The notes: a model not told the origin generated them from the letters alone. A stretch of 64,000 bases of DNA from Bacillota bacterium (GCA_023388495.1 JAEWGC010000039.1:162241-226240), one strand, 5' to 3'. Counted from the stretch's first letter, positions 39,513 through 48,651 are shown. Translations and numbers: made by a program.

Positions 39513-40841
39513 ATGGATTTATTTACTTTAAATATGGAAGAAAAACTTAAAAGAAATGCTCCCTTAGCTGATAGGATGAGACCAGAAAATATAAATGAAT
39601 TTGTTGGCCAAGATCATTTATTAGGTGAAGGGAAGTTCTTAAATAGGGCAATAAAGGCTGATAGAATTACTTCAATGATATTTTTTGGACCTCCAGGCAC
39701 TGGTAAGACTACATTAGCCATGATAATAGCCAATAGTACAAATATGTGCTTTGAAAAATTATCAGCTGTAACCTCTGGAGTGAAGGATATTAGAGAAGTA
39801 ATGGACAGGGCAGAAGACAATTTAAAACTATATAATAAAAGAACTATTCTTTTTATTGATGAAATACATAGATTTAATAAATCTCAGCAAGATGCCTTGC
39901 TTCCATTCGTAGAGAGAGGAATAATCATTTTAATAGGTGCTACAACAGAAAACCCTTATTTTGAGGTAAATAAAGCTTTATTATCAAGAGTGATGGTTTT
40001 GAAGTTAGAATCCTTAACTAAGGAAAGTTTGAGGAAACTTATAAGAAACGCCTTATTAAATAAAAAAAAGGGGTTGGGTGAGTATGAAGTAAATATAACT
40101 GAAGAGGCCATAGATTATTTAATAACAATTGCTGATGGAGATGGAAGGACTATACTTAATTCACTAGAAATAGGGGTACTATCTACACCAAAGGATGAGA
40201 ATGGAATAATTCAAGTAGATCTAGAGTCCATAAAATCCTCTATTCAAATTAAGACTGCAAGATATGATAAGGACGGAGATGAGCATTATGACACTATTTC
40301 TGCTTTTATTAAAAGTATGAGAGGAAGCGATCCAGATGCTACTCTATATTGGTTAGCAAAGATGATTAATGCAGGAGAAGATCCTAAGTTTATTGCTAGA
40401 CGAATAATCATATGTGCATCAGAGGATGTAGGAAATGCTGACCCAAATGCACTAAATGTTGCAGTTTCAGCCTTTAATGCAGTAAATGTAATAGGTATGC
40501 CTGAAGGAAGAATACCACTAGCTCAAGCAGCAGTATATATAGCTACAGCTCCGAAGAGTAATGCAGCTTATATAGGTATTGATAGAGCCTTAGAAGACAT
40601 AAGATCTAAAGAAATAGGAAAAGTGCCAACACATCTGAAAGACGGACATTATCCTGGAGCAAGAAACTTAGGTCATGGAATAGGATATAAATACCCTCAT
40701 GACTATGAGGGGGCTTATGTACCACAGCAATATCTACCTAGTGAGTTTGCTAGCAAAAAATATTATGAGCCTACAGAAAATGGATATGAAAAGGAAATAA
40801 AGAAACGGTTATTAACTAAGCATGAGAAATCTAAAAATTAA
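39513..40841 (+). CDS. rarA: Replication-associated recombination protein A (AAA+ ATPase)
   Basis: RarA/MgsA (human WRNIP1) acts at stalled replication forks with single-strand binding protein. The 442-residue protein shows MRPENINEFVGQDHLL, Walker A GPPGTGKTT (about residues 49-57), Walker B FIDEIHRF, the sensor LIGATTENPYFEVN, and the C-terminal MgsA domain (KSMRGSDPDATLYWLAKMI, YPGARNLGHGIGYKYPHDY). It starts behind aggtgat and is unrelated to the amino acid genes around it. Confidence 0.96.
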   Translation: MDLFTLNMEEKLKRNAPLADRMRPENINEFVGQDHLLGEGKFLNRAIKADRITSMIFFGPPGTGKTTLAMIIANSTNMCFEKLSAVTSGVKDIREVMDRAEDNLKLYNKRTILFIDEIHRFNKSQQDALLPFVERGIIILIGATTENPYFEVNKALLSRVMVLKLESLTKESLRKLIRNALLNKKKGLGEYEVNITEEAIDYLITIADGDGRTILNSLEIGVLSTPKDENGIIQVDLESIKSSIQIKTARYDKDGDEHYDTISAFIKSMRGSDPDATLYWLAKMINAGEDPKFIARRIIICASEDVGNADPNALNVAVSAFNAVNVIGMPEGRIPLAQAAVYIATAPKSNAAYIGIDRALEDIRSKEIGKVPTHLKDGHYPGARNLGHGIGYKYPHDYEGAYVPQQYLPSEFASKKYYEPTENGYEKEIKKRLLTKHEKSKN

Positions 40842-40886
40842 ATATAAGCTTTTGAATCGATAAATATTATATTGATGGGTGATAAT

Positions 40887-42224
40887 ATGTTTGAGCAATA
40901 TGATTCTAAAAATGTAGTTATAGTTAATAGCAAAGGTGAAATCATTTATTTTACCTCAGATAATTTACCTATATATGATTTATTATTGGAAAATACAATG
41001 GGAAGAAAGATTACTTCTCTTTATAAAAATTTAGATAATGATAATAGTTCTATGATTGCTGCTATAAAGACTGGAAAATCCTTTTTTAATTTAAAACAAG
41101 GGCTACAAACCCAAAGAGATAAACTGGTTTATCAGGTTGGCTCTACATATCCACTAATTGAAGATGGAAAGATAATTGGAGCTATAGAGTTTGCAGATAT
41201 TATAGAAGAAAATATAAGTGGATATAGTAAGTTTTATAAACAAGAAATATCCTATAAAGAAAATGGGACATGTTATACAATTGATGATATAATCACAAGA
41301 AATCCTAGAATGTTAGAAATTAAAGAAAAAATTCGAAGGATATCAAGAACAGAATCAACAGTTTTGATTCAAGGTAATACTGGTACTGGAAAGGAATTAG
41401 TTGCTCATTCCATTCACAACTGTAGTAATAGAAGGCAAGGACCTTTTGTTTCTCAAAATTGTGGAGCCATACCAGAAAACTTATTAGAGGGTCTTCTCTT
41501 TGGTACTACTAAAGGTAGCTTTACTTCAGCAGAAGAAAAAGAAGGACTTTTTGAATTAGCTAAAGGGGGAACCTTGTTTTTAGACGAGATAAACTCTTTA
41601 AGTCCAGTATCACAAGTGAAACTTTTAAAAGCAATTGAAGAAAAGAGAATAAGAAGAATAGGTGGAGCCCAAGATATACCTCTTGATATAAGAATTATTG
41701 TAGCGATGAATGAAAGTCCTGAAGATCTTATAAAGACAGGTAGGATGAGAGAAGATTTATATTATAGACTTTCAGTGGTTCAAATTAATTTACCAGATTT
41801 AGTTAACAGAAAAGACGATATAGAACTTTTATCTAATTATTATATAGAAAGGTTTAACTGTGAGTTAGGATATAATGTCAGGTTAATTTCACAGGAATTA
41901 CTTTCTATATTTCAGACGTACCATTGGCCTGGAAATATTAGGGAACTTAGAAATATAATAGAGGGTGGCTTTAATACTATTATAAGAAACGAGCTAACCA
42001 TAAAGGATATACCAAAAAGAGTTCTGGAAAGTAAAAATACTAATGCAATAAAGATTTTAGAAGGTTCTGGCTATGATTTAAAATCATATTTAGAAAATCA
42101 CGAAAAAAATATTATAATGGAGGCGTATAAGGCTCACCAAAACAACTTAAGTCTAACAGCTAAATCCTTAAAAATTTCAAAGCAATTATTAAAATATAAG
42201 CTAGATAAATATAGATTAACATAA
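40887..42224 (+). CDS. Second sigma-54-dependent activator with PAS domain
   Basis: A 445-residue paralogue of the activator at 21995: PAS domain (about 1-105), AAA+ domain with Walker A GNTGTGKE, Fis-like helix-turn-helix at the end (NLSLTAKSLKISKQLLKYKL). The sigma-54 contact loop reads GSFTSA at 210-215, clearly off the GAFTGA consensus, although Phe and Thr are kept. The next operon has a consensus -24/-12 promoter, so activation of the symporter-peptidase pair is expected. The ATG at 40887 follows gggtgat; upstream in-frame starts at 40872 and 40875 are less likely. Confidence 0.88.
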   Translation: MFEQYDSKNVVIVNSKGEIIYFTSDNLPIYDLLLENTMGRKITSLYKNLDNDNSSMIAAIKTGKSFFNLKQGLQTQRDKLVYQVGSTYPLIEDGKIIGAIEFADIIEENISGYSKFYKQEISYKENGTCYTIDDIITRNPRMLEIKEKIRRISRTESTVLIQGNTGTGKELVAHSIHNCSNRRQGPFVSQNCGAIPENLLEGLLFGTTKGSFTSAEEKEGLFELAKGGTLFLDEINSLSPVSQVKLLKAIEEKRIRRIGGAQDIPLDIRIIVAMNESPEDLIKTGRMREDLYYRLSVVQINLPDLVNRKDDIELLSNYYIERFNCELGYNVRLISQELLSIFQTYHWPGNIRELRNIIEGGFNTIIRNELTIKDIPKRVLESKNTNAIKILEGSGYDLKSYLENHEKNIIMEAYKAHQNNLSLTAKSLKISKQLLKYKLDKYRLT

Positions 42225-42262
42225 AACTATTTATTAAATCCTATAATGCAATTATATAACGT

Positions 42263-42314
42263 AAAAGATATTTTACTGTAAAGGAAATTTTACTTTAAAA
42301 TATCTTTTTTCTTT
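42263..42314 (+). terminator. AT-rich terminator after the second activator gene
   Basis: aaaagatatttta (42263-42275) pairs perfectly with taaaatatctttt (42296-42308), with an inner gtaaa/tttac stem, followed by a T-rich tail. Low GC makes it weaker than the others. Confidence 0.65.
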
Positions 42315-42378
42315 GATAAAAAAATATCAAAATATACTGAAAATTAGATTTATTCACAATTGACTTTATTTGGTATGG

Positions 42379-42396
42379 TTGGCATGAATTTTGCTT
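42379..42396 (+). promoter_or_regulatory. Sigma-54 (-24/-12) promoter of the AGCS symporter operon
   Basis: TTGGCATGAATTTTGCTT has GG at 42381-42382 and GC at 42393-42394 with ten bases between. It is placed after the activator's terminator and 53 bases before the symporter start, the same design as at 23553. The rest of the 224-base gap is AT-rich. Confidence 0.9.
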
Positions 42397-42448
42397 TATT
42401 AAAAGGTATAGAATAATATTACTAAAACTATTTAAAGGAGGAAAAACA

Positions 42449-43825
42449 ATGGACTCATTTGTAAACTTTATTGTCACCATTTCCAATTGGATTTGGGGAA
42501 CTCCAATGCTTGTTATTTTATTTGGTGGTGGATTAATCCTTAGTATCTCTTTAGGATTTTTCCAATTTAGGTATTTTGGTTACATCTGTAAAGAAACATT
42601 TGGAAAGATGCTTAAAAAACCTGAAAAAGGTGAGGGAACCGTATCACCATTCCAAGCTGCTACAGCTGCACTAGCTTCTACAATAGGTGCTTCTAATATT
42701 GTTGGTGTACCTGTTGCTATAGCTTTTGGTGGACCTGGTGCAGTATTTTGGATGTGGCTAACTGCTTTAATAGGTAGTGCTTCAAAATTTAGTGAGATTG
42801 TTCTAGGCATTAAGTATAGGGAAAAAAATGAACTTGGGGAATTCGTCGGTGGACCTCAATATTATCTAGATAAGGGTCTAAAAGCACCTTGGTTAGGTAA
42901 ATTATTCGCTTTCTGTTTGATGCTTGAAATCGTTCCATCTGTAGCTACTCAAACAGTTTCAGTAGTACAAACGGCTAATACTCTTAATATTCCAAACTGG
43001 ATTTCAGGAGCTGCTGTTGCTATTTTAGTTGGTATTGTTGTTTATGGTGGAATTAGAAGAATAGTTCAAGTTTCAGAAAGATTAGTTCCTTTTATGGCTG
43101 GGCTATATTTATTAGGTGCATTGGTAATTACTGTTATAAATATAGGTGAATTACCAGGAATTTTAGTTTTAATATTTAAACATGCATTTACTCCAGCAGC
43201 TGCTGTGGGTGGATTTGCTGGAGCGGCTATATCACAGGCCATTAGTCGTGGTGTTGCAAGGGGAACTTATTCAAACGAAGCAGGTATGGGTACTGCTCCA
43301 ATAGCTCATGCTTCTGCAGTAACTGATCATCCAGTTCGTCAGGCGTTCTGGGGTATATTTGAAATAATAGTTGATACCTTAATGGTATGTTCTATGACAG
43401 CTATGGTTGTTTTAACAACAGGATTATGGAAGACTGTTCCTGCATCAGAAGCAGCTAGTATACCTGCTAGAGCTTTTCAAGGTTTGATGGGAAATACTCT
43501 CGGTGGAGGAGTTGTAACATTAAGTATTACATTATTTGTAATCTCAACGATTATAGTTATTGTATTCTATGGTGAGAAACAAGCTGAATATCTATTTGGA
43601 ACAAAATTTGCACAAGTAATGAAATTCATCTACTTAGTGGCTATTTTCCTAGGGGCTTATGGTGGTATTGAGTTCTTATACAGCTTCTTAGATATACTAT
43701 TAGCTTCTATTATTATTCCTAACATGATAGGATTAGTATTGATGAGAAAACAAGTTAAAGAATTAAAAGATGAATTCTTTAGTAACCCTGAATTTTATCC
43801 AGGAGCAAAAGGTCTAAACAGATAA
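42449..43825 (+). CDS. Alanine/glycine:cation symporter (AGCS) family protein
   Basis: A 458-residue transporter with about 11 membrane segments and AGCS signatures: SPFQAATAALASTIGASNIVGV, the GPGAVFWMWLTALIGSASKFSEIVLG block, GGPQYYLDKGL, and SNEAGMGTAPIAHASA. Members take up alanine (L or D) or glycine with Na+ or H+. Ornithine oxidation in this organism yields D-alanine, so it may import or recover alanine. Substrate stereochemistry is unknown. A strong ribosome site (aaaggagga) precedes it. Confidence 0.92.
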   Translation: MDSFVNFIVTISNWIWGTPMLVILFGGGLILSISLGFFQFRYFGYICKETFGKMLKKPEKGEGTVSPFQAATAALASTIGASNIVGVPVAIAFGGPGAVFWMWLTALIGSASKFSEIVLGIKYREKNELGEFVGGPQYYLDKGLKAPWLGKLFAFCLMLEIVPSVATQTVSVVQTANTLNIPNWISGAAVAILVGIVVYGGIRRIVQVSERLVPFMAGLYLLGALVITVINIGELPGILVLIFKHAFTPAAAVGGFAGAAISQAISRGVARGTYSNEAGMGTAPIAHASAVTDHPVRQAFWGIFEIIVDTLMVCSMTAMVVLTTGLWKTVPASEAASIPARAFQGLMGNTLGGGVVTLSITLFVISTIIVIVFYGEKQAEYLFGTKFAQVMKFIYLVAIFLGAYGGIEFLYSFLDILLASIIIPNMIGLVLMRKQVKELKDEFFSNPEFYPGAKGLNR

Positions 43826-43848
43826 TAGCAGAATTTAGGAGGCAAAAT

Positions 43849-45504
43849 ATGAATAAGAAACTTGCAGCACGTATAGAAGAGATAGCAGTAGAATTAACTA
43901 ATCAACTTAGTGTAGTTGAAACACTAGGGGAATTAGATTCAGTACAAAAGGTATATGATATTTTTTCAGAAATGGATTATTATAAAGAAAATCCTGAGCA
44001 TTTAAGGTTTGTAGATGTGGTTGATGATAAGCTTGGCAGAAAATCTGTTTTAGCCATATTAAAGGGAAAGAAAGGAAATAGCAAGAAAACTGTATTGATG
44101 ATAGGTCATACTGATACAGTTGGTATTTCTGACTATGGTAGTTTAAAAAAATATGCACATAAACCCTATGAGCTAACAGAAAAGTTTAAAGAAATAGCAT
44201 CTACATTGCCAGAAGAGGTCAGGCGTGATTTAGAATCAGGAGATTATTTATTTGGTCGCGGACTTTTTGATATGAAAACTGGTGATGCTATTATAATAGC
44301 ATTGATGGAGGAAATATCAAAGGATATTGAAAACTTTGAAGGCAATTTAATTTTTGCTGCTGTATGTGATGAAGAAGGGAATTCAGGTGGGATGCTATCT
44401 GTAATACCTGAGTTAACCAAGATACAAGAGCAAGAGGGTTTTGAATATCTGGCACTTCTAGATACAGATTATATGACATCTGAGTTTGAAGGAGACGAAA
44501 ATAAATATGTTTATATAGGAACAGTAGGAAAACTAATGCCATCCTTTTATGTAGTAGGGAAAGAAACGCATGTTGGGGAGTCCTTTAAGGGAATAGACCC
44601 AAACCAAATAGCTTCTTCCATCACAAATAGAATCAATCTAAATGCTGATTTCTGTGATGTGGCTGAAGGTGAAGTATCGCTTCCGCCTATTACACTAAAA
44701 CAAAGGGATTTAAAGCCAGAGTACTCAGTTCAAATAGCAAAAACAACTACTTTATTCTTTAACTACGCAACACACAAGAGTACTCCAGACGAGGTCCTAA
44801 TAAAAATGAAGGATGCAGCTAAAGAAGCCTTCCAGTCAACTATTGATAATCTAAATATTCAATATGAAAGATTCTGTAAGTTAGCAGGAAGAGAGTACAA
44901 AAAGCTTCCTTGGGAAGCAAGGGTATTATCCTATGAGGAATTATATAATGCAGTAAAAGCTGAGATGGGAAATAAACTAGATGAAAGAATTGCAAAACTT
45001 ACAGAGGAAATGCTAAAGAATGAATCCATTGATCAAAGAGATTTCTCTTTAAAGTTAGTAGAAGCGGTTCATGGACTATGGTCTGATAGGGAACCAGTAG
45101 TTATAGTATATTATACACCGCCATATTATCCTCATATTTATGTAGAAGGAAGTGCACCGAAAGAAAAGGCCTTACTTGATGCAGTAAAAGATGCCGTAAA
45201 TACAACGGAATCAGATTATAAGCTAGTTTATAAAAAATTCTTCCCATATATTTCAGACCTAAGCTACGGAGCAGCACCGAAAGATCCAAAGATCATAGCA
45301 GCGCTAAAGGATAATATGCCTGGATTTGGCACTAAATATAATTTGCCATTGGAAGATATGCAAAAACTAGATTTACCAGTATTAGATATAGGAGCCTTTG
45401 GAAAAGATGCACATAAATTCACAGAAAGAATAGAAAAGAAATACTCATTTGAAGTAGCACCTGTATTAGTATATAAAACGATTATGAATCTATTAAATAA
45501 CTAA
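43849..45504 (+). CDS. M20-family peptidase, RocB-like
   Basis: A 551-residue M20 protein longer than typical deacylases, matching the RocB (arginine utilisation) type. Metal-site blocks are MIGHTDTVG, GRGLFDMKTGDA and AVCDEEGNSGG, followed by an extended lid and C-end (YGAAPKDPKI). It starts 23 bases after the symporter and shares its sigma-54 promoter. RocB belongs to a RocR/sigma-54 arginine-ornithine regulon in Bacillus, which fits the RocR-like activator here. Its reaction is not established in any organism that I know of. Confidence 0.85.
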   Translation: MNKKLAARIEEIAVELTNQLSVVETLGELDSVQKVYDIFSEMDYYKENPEHLRFVDVVDDKLGRKSVLAILKGKKGNSKKTVLMIGHTDTVGISDYGSLKKYAHKPYELTEKFKEIASTLPEEVRRDLESGDYLFGRGLFDMKTGDAIIIALMEEISKDIENFEGNLIFAAVCDEEGNSGGMLSVIPELTKIQEQEGFEYLALLDTDYMTSEFEGDENKYVYIGTVGKLMPSFYVVGKETHVGESFKGIDPNQIASSITNRINLNADFCDVAEGEVSLPPITLKQRDLKPEYSVQIAKTTTLFFNYATHKSTPDEVLIKMKDAAKEAFQSTIDNLNIQYERFCKLAGREYKKLPWEARVLSYEELYNAVKAEMGNKLDERIAKLTEEMLKNESIDQRDFSLKLVEAVHGLWSDREPVVIVYYTPPYYPHIYVEGSAPKEKALLDAVKDAVNTTESDYKLVYKKFFPYISDLSYGAAPKDPKIIAALKDNMPGFGTKYNLPLEDMQKLDLPVLDIGAFGKDAHKFTERIEKKYSFEVAPVLVYKTIMNLLNN

Positions 45505-45517
45505 TAAGGCTAACTTA

Positions 45518-45556
45518 ACATAAAAAATGCTTTTATAACAAAGAGCATTTTTTATG
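45518..45556 (+). terminator. Rho-independent terminator after the RocB-like gene
   Basis: acataaaaaatgct pairs with agcattttttatgt across an 11-base loop. The T-run lies within the 3' arm. Confidence 0.8.
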
Positions 45557-45633
45557 TAATCTTCCTAAGACAAGTGATAAAACTGTAAAAAATGGATATA
45601 ATAAAGAAATAAAGTGAAAATTAGTTAAACTTA

Positions 45634-45662
45634 TTGACAACAATGATTATAATAACTATAAT
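45634..45662 (+). promoter_or_regulatory. Sigma-A promoter of the asnS leader
   Basis: TTGACA (45634-45639), 17 bases, TATAAT (45657-45662): a full consensus promoter just upstream of the T-box leader. Confidence 0.88.
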
Positions 45663-45680
45663 AGTATAAAAGTAATAAAC

Positions 45681-45924
45681 TTAGATGGGAAGAGTAGATA
45701 TAAGATGTAGTCAAAGGGAGCCTATGATAGTGAGACATAGGTACGAAGCTTGTATTGAAGAACATCCCTGAGTTTCTAACCGAAATCCATAGGAAAGTAG
45801 ACTTAGACGGAATCACACCGTTATATGTGAGACACATTAAGATGTGTGTTAAAGTGGCTATTAGCAATTAGGGTGGTACCACGGAAGTTAAGCTTTCGTC
45901 CTTTTAGGATGAAGGCTTTTTTTT
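45681..45924 (+). promoter_or_regulatory. T-box riboswitch (Asn) controlling asnS
   Basis: The conserved T-box sequence agggtggtaccacgg is at 45870-45884 and is followed by a terminator hairpin (agctttcgtcc with ggatgaaggct, 45891-45917) and eight T. In stem I the string GAAGAACATCCCTGAG puts the codon AAC (Asn) in the specifier position, followed by the usual purine and TCCCTGAG. Uncharged tRNA-Asn should therefore stabilise the antiterminator and allow asnS expression. Confidence 0.93.
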
Positions 45925-46128
45925 ATGACCTAACTTAGCGAACGATAGTGAGCTTTAGTAGGTCAAACGCAATGAGCACCAAATCTATACGAGCGTAGCG
46001 AGTAAATAGATTCGAGTTGCGAAACTGAGGGAAATGACCTAACTTAGCGAACGATAGGTCCTATCGGACACTACTGAATTATACCCTACGGGGTAGAGAT
46101 AGGTTGTGAGCTTTAGTAGGTCAAACGC
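45925..46128 (+). repeat. Hairpin repeats in the asnS leader, one copy interrupted
   Basis: A 46-base unit at 45925-45970 recurs at 46034-46128 split by a 49-base insertion (46058-46106) with its own small hairpins. The unit has arms gacctaac/agtaggtc around agcgaacgatagtgagct. Between the copies stands another hairpin with arms aatctat/atagatt around acgagcgtagcgagta. The two loops are alike while the arms are not. The whole block lies between the T-box terminator and the asnS start, so it is in the read-through mRNA. Confidence 0.75.
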
Positions 46129-46155
46129 TGCGAAAATGAGAAAGGAGAATAAAAG

Positions 46156-47544
46156 ATGAAGACTACAGTTAGAAGTATTTACAATGACACGGATAAATTT
46201 TTAAATCAAGAAATTCAACTGGAAGGTTGGATAAGAACATCAAGAAGTTCAAAGGCTTTTGGATTTATAGAATTAAATGATGGAACATTTTTTAAAAACA
46301 TTCAAATAGTTTTTGAAGAGGGATTGGCTAATTTTAAAGAAGTAGAGAAACTTCCACTTAGCTCATCTATAATGGTAAAGGGTATATTAGTACCTACACC
46401 AGAAGCAAAACAACCCTTTGAAATAAAGGCAAGTGAAATCAAAATAGAGGGATATTCAACACCTGACTATCCATTACAAAAGAAAAGACATACTTTTGAA
46501 TACATGAGAACTATTGCTCATCTAAGACCTAGAGCTAATACTTTCAATGCAGTATTTAGAGTAAGATCAGTACTTGCATATGCAATACACAAGTTTTTCC
46601 AAGAAAGAGGATTTGTATATGTTCATACACCAATAGTTACAGCATCAGATGCTGAGGGTGCAGGTGAAATGTTTAGGGTAACTACTTTAGATATGCACAA
46701 TGTACCTATGAATGATAAAAAGGAAATAGACTTTTCTAAGGATTTCTTTGGTAAGGAAACTAGTTTAACAGTATCAGGCCAATTAGAGGCAGAAGCCTTT
46801 GCCCTTGCATATAAAGATGTATATACATTTGGACCAACTTTTAGAGCAGAAAACTCCAATACTGCTAGACATGCAGCAGAGTTCTGGATGATAGAGCCTG
46901 AGATTGCCTTTGCTGATATTAATGATGATATGCAATTGGCAGAAGATATGATGAAATATATAATAAAATATGTAATGGAAAATGCTAAAGAAGAAATGGA
47001 GTTTTTCAATAACTTTGTTGATAAGGGATTAATTGAAAGACTTGAAAATGTAGTTAATTCAGACTTTGGTAGAATCACCTATACTGAAGCTGTTGAACTA
47101 TTACAAAAATCAGGTAAGGAATTCCAATACCCAGTGGAATGGGGAATAGATTTACAAACTGAGCATGAAAGATATATTTCAGAAGAAGTATTTAAAAGAC
47201 CAGTATTTGTAGTAGATTATCCAAAAGAAATAAAAGCATTCTATATGAGATTAAACGAAGATGAAAAGACTGTAGCAGCAATGGATCTATTGGTTCCAGG
47301 AGTAGGAGAAATAATAGGTGGTAGCCAAAGAGAAGAAAGACTGGAAGTACTAGAGCAAAAAATAATAGACAATGGTATGGACCCAGAAGACTACTGGTGG
47401 TATTTAGAACTAAGAAAATTTGGTGGTACAAAACATGCAGGATTTGGTCTTGGATTTGAAAGGGCAGTTATGTATATAACAGGTATAACTAATATCAGAG
47501 ATGTTATCCCATTCCCAAGAACAGTAAAATCAGCAGAATTTTAG
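46156..47544 (+). CDS. asnS: Asparaginyl-tRNA synthetase
   Basis: A class IIb synthetase of 462 residues: N-terminal OB-fold anticodon domain (about 15-100, QLEGWIRTSRSSKAFGFIELNDGT) and catalytic domain with motif 2 (FGPTFRAENSNTARHAAEFWMIEPE) and motif 3 (GFGLGFERAVMYITG). The residues read as AsnRS rather than AspRS, and the upstream T-box with an AAC specifier agrees. It charges tRNA-Asn. The start follows aaaggag. Confidence 0.97.
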   Translation: MKTTVRSIYNDTDKFLNQEIQLEGWIRTSRSSKAFGFIELNDGTFFKNIQIVFEEGLANFKEVEKLPLSSSIMVKGILVPTPEAKQPFEIKASEIKIEGYSTPDYPLQKKRHTFEYMRTIAHLRPRANTFNAVFRVRSVLAYAIHKFFQERGFVYVHTPIVTASDAEGAGEMFRVTTLDMHNVPMNDKKEIDFSKDFFGKETSLTVSGQLEAEAFALAYKDVYTFGPTFRAENSNTARHAAEFWMIEPEIAFADINDDMQLAEDMMKYIIKYVMENAKEEMEFFNNFVDKGLIERLENVVNSDFGRITYTEAVELLQKSGKEFQYPVEWGIDLQTEHERYISEEVFKRPVFVVDYPKEIKAFYMRLNEDEKTVAAMDLLVPGVGEIIGGSQREERLEVLEQKIIDNGMDPEDYWWYLELRKFGGTKHAGFGLGFERAVMYITGITNIRDVIPFPRTVKSAEF

Positions 47545-47547
47545 TGA

Positions 47548-47578
47548 AATAGTAGTGCATATCTGCACTACTATTTTT
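47548..47578 (+). terminator. Rho-independent terminator after asnS
   Basis: aatagtagtgca pairs perfectly with tgcactactatt across tatc, with five T after it. It starts 4 bases after the asnS stop. Confidence 0.92.
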
Positions 47579-47599
47579 AACAGGAATGTGAGGGATAAT

Positions 47600-48538
47600 A
47601 TGTGCACAGGTATAAAAATAAATTATAAAGATGGATGTGTCATGGGAAGGACAATGGATTTTGAAGCTCCTGTAGATTATAATGTAATCTATTTGCCAAG
47701 AGGCTATAATTTTTGTAATGATTTAATGGGTAATCAATTGTATTCAAAATATAAGACATTAGGTGTATGTTTTGGAAACCGTGATCCATTGAAGGATGGC
47801 GTAAATGAGCATGGATTAATAGGTATTACCAATGATTTTAAAGGATTTAATCTTTATGCTAATCAAGTAAAACCAGAAAAGATCAATATTTCCAGTTTAG
47901 ATTACTTCACCTATGCACTTGCAAACTACAAATCGGCAGAGGAATTAGTTGAGGACTTACCAAATATTCATGTATCTACAAAAGATCATAGGGGACAAAA
48001 TGTAATATCACCAGAATTCCATTTTATGTTTGCTGATTCTACTAAAAGGTGCATTGTTATTGAACCTAAAAGAAGCGAATTGATATGTTATGAAAATCCA
48101 TATGATATAATGACTAATTCACCAGGTTTTGAGTCTCATGTTAAAAGACTAAATAAACTTATAGATTTAGATAATCTTAGTGATTTTAACTCCTCAAAAG
48201 ACTTACCAGGAGGATACGACCCTGTTTCTAGGTTTATTAAAGCTTTTTATCTAACTAAAATGAATGCCAAGGCTAATAATTATAAGGAAGCCCTTTCTTA
48301 TTCTTATAATATAATGGGTGCAATGGCTATGCCAAATGGATTTGTCAGAAATAGAAAGTATAACGAGACTACTTGTACTAGATATATTTGTTCTTATGAT
48401 TCAAAAAACAGGCTATTAACTGTAAAATCTGATGCCAATCCAACAGTTTATCAATTAGGATTTGAAGATATAGAGGATGAGGATAAAAGGCAAGAGTTTT
48501 TCTTAAAAACAGATTTTATCGTGGAAAAGTTAAAATAG
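47600..48538 (+). CDS. Ntn-hydrolase of the choloylglycine hydrolase/penicillin V acylase family
   Basis: A 312-residue linear-amide hydrolase. Removal of Met1 exposes the nucleophile Cys2 (MCTGIKI). Other catalytic landmarks are Arg17 and Asp20 (GRTMD), the asparagine in GITNDF, Asn173 (MTNSPGF) and Arg211 (VSRF). The frame is open to 47555, inside the asnS terminator, so the ATG at 47600 behind tgaggga is the real start. Substrates of the family are conjugated bile salts, penicillin V or N-acyl homoserine lactones; which applies here cannot be told. There is no signal peptide. Confidence 0.88.
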   Translation: MCTGIKINYKDGCVMGRTMDFEAPVDYNVIYLPRGYNFCNDLMGNQLYSKYKTLGVCFGNRDPLKDGVNEHGLIGITNDFKGFNLYANQVKPEKINISSLDYFTYALANYKSAEELVEDLPNIHVSTKDHRGQNVISPEFHFMFADSTKRCIVIEPKRSELICYENPYDIMTNSPGFESHVKRLNKLIDLDNLSDFNSSKDLPGGYDPVSRFIKAFYLTKMNAKANNYKEALSYSYNIMGAMAMPNGFVRNRKYNETTCTRYICSYDSKNRLLTVKSDANPTVYQLGFEDIEDEDKRQEFFLKTDFIVEKLK

Positions 48539-48607
48539 CTAAGCTTAAAGTTCCACTAAAAGACCACTCTCCATCTTATAATAAAACATAATATAAGCTT
48601 TATCTAT

Positions 48608-48632
48608 AGAACTCTTTCAAAGGAGTTCTTTT
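48608..48632 (+). terminator. Weak terminator after the Ntn-hydrolase gene
   Basis: agaactc pairs with gagttct around an A/T loop, followed by TTTTC. The stem is only seven bases plus a bulged extension. Confidence 0.5.
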
Positions 48633-48651
48633 CTATATATAAAAAGTTATA

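Noticed and set aside
45925..46128. CRISPR-like interpretation of the asnS leader repeats
   Set aside because: Only two copies, the second interrupted, no even spacers and no cas genes; a palindromic repeat element fits better.
46623..47078. 151-codon minus-strand open frame opposite asnS
   Set aside because: Overlaps the catalytic domain of asnS entirely and lacks a ribosome site.
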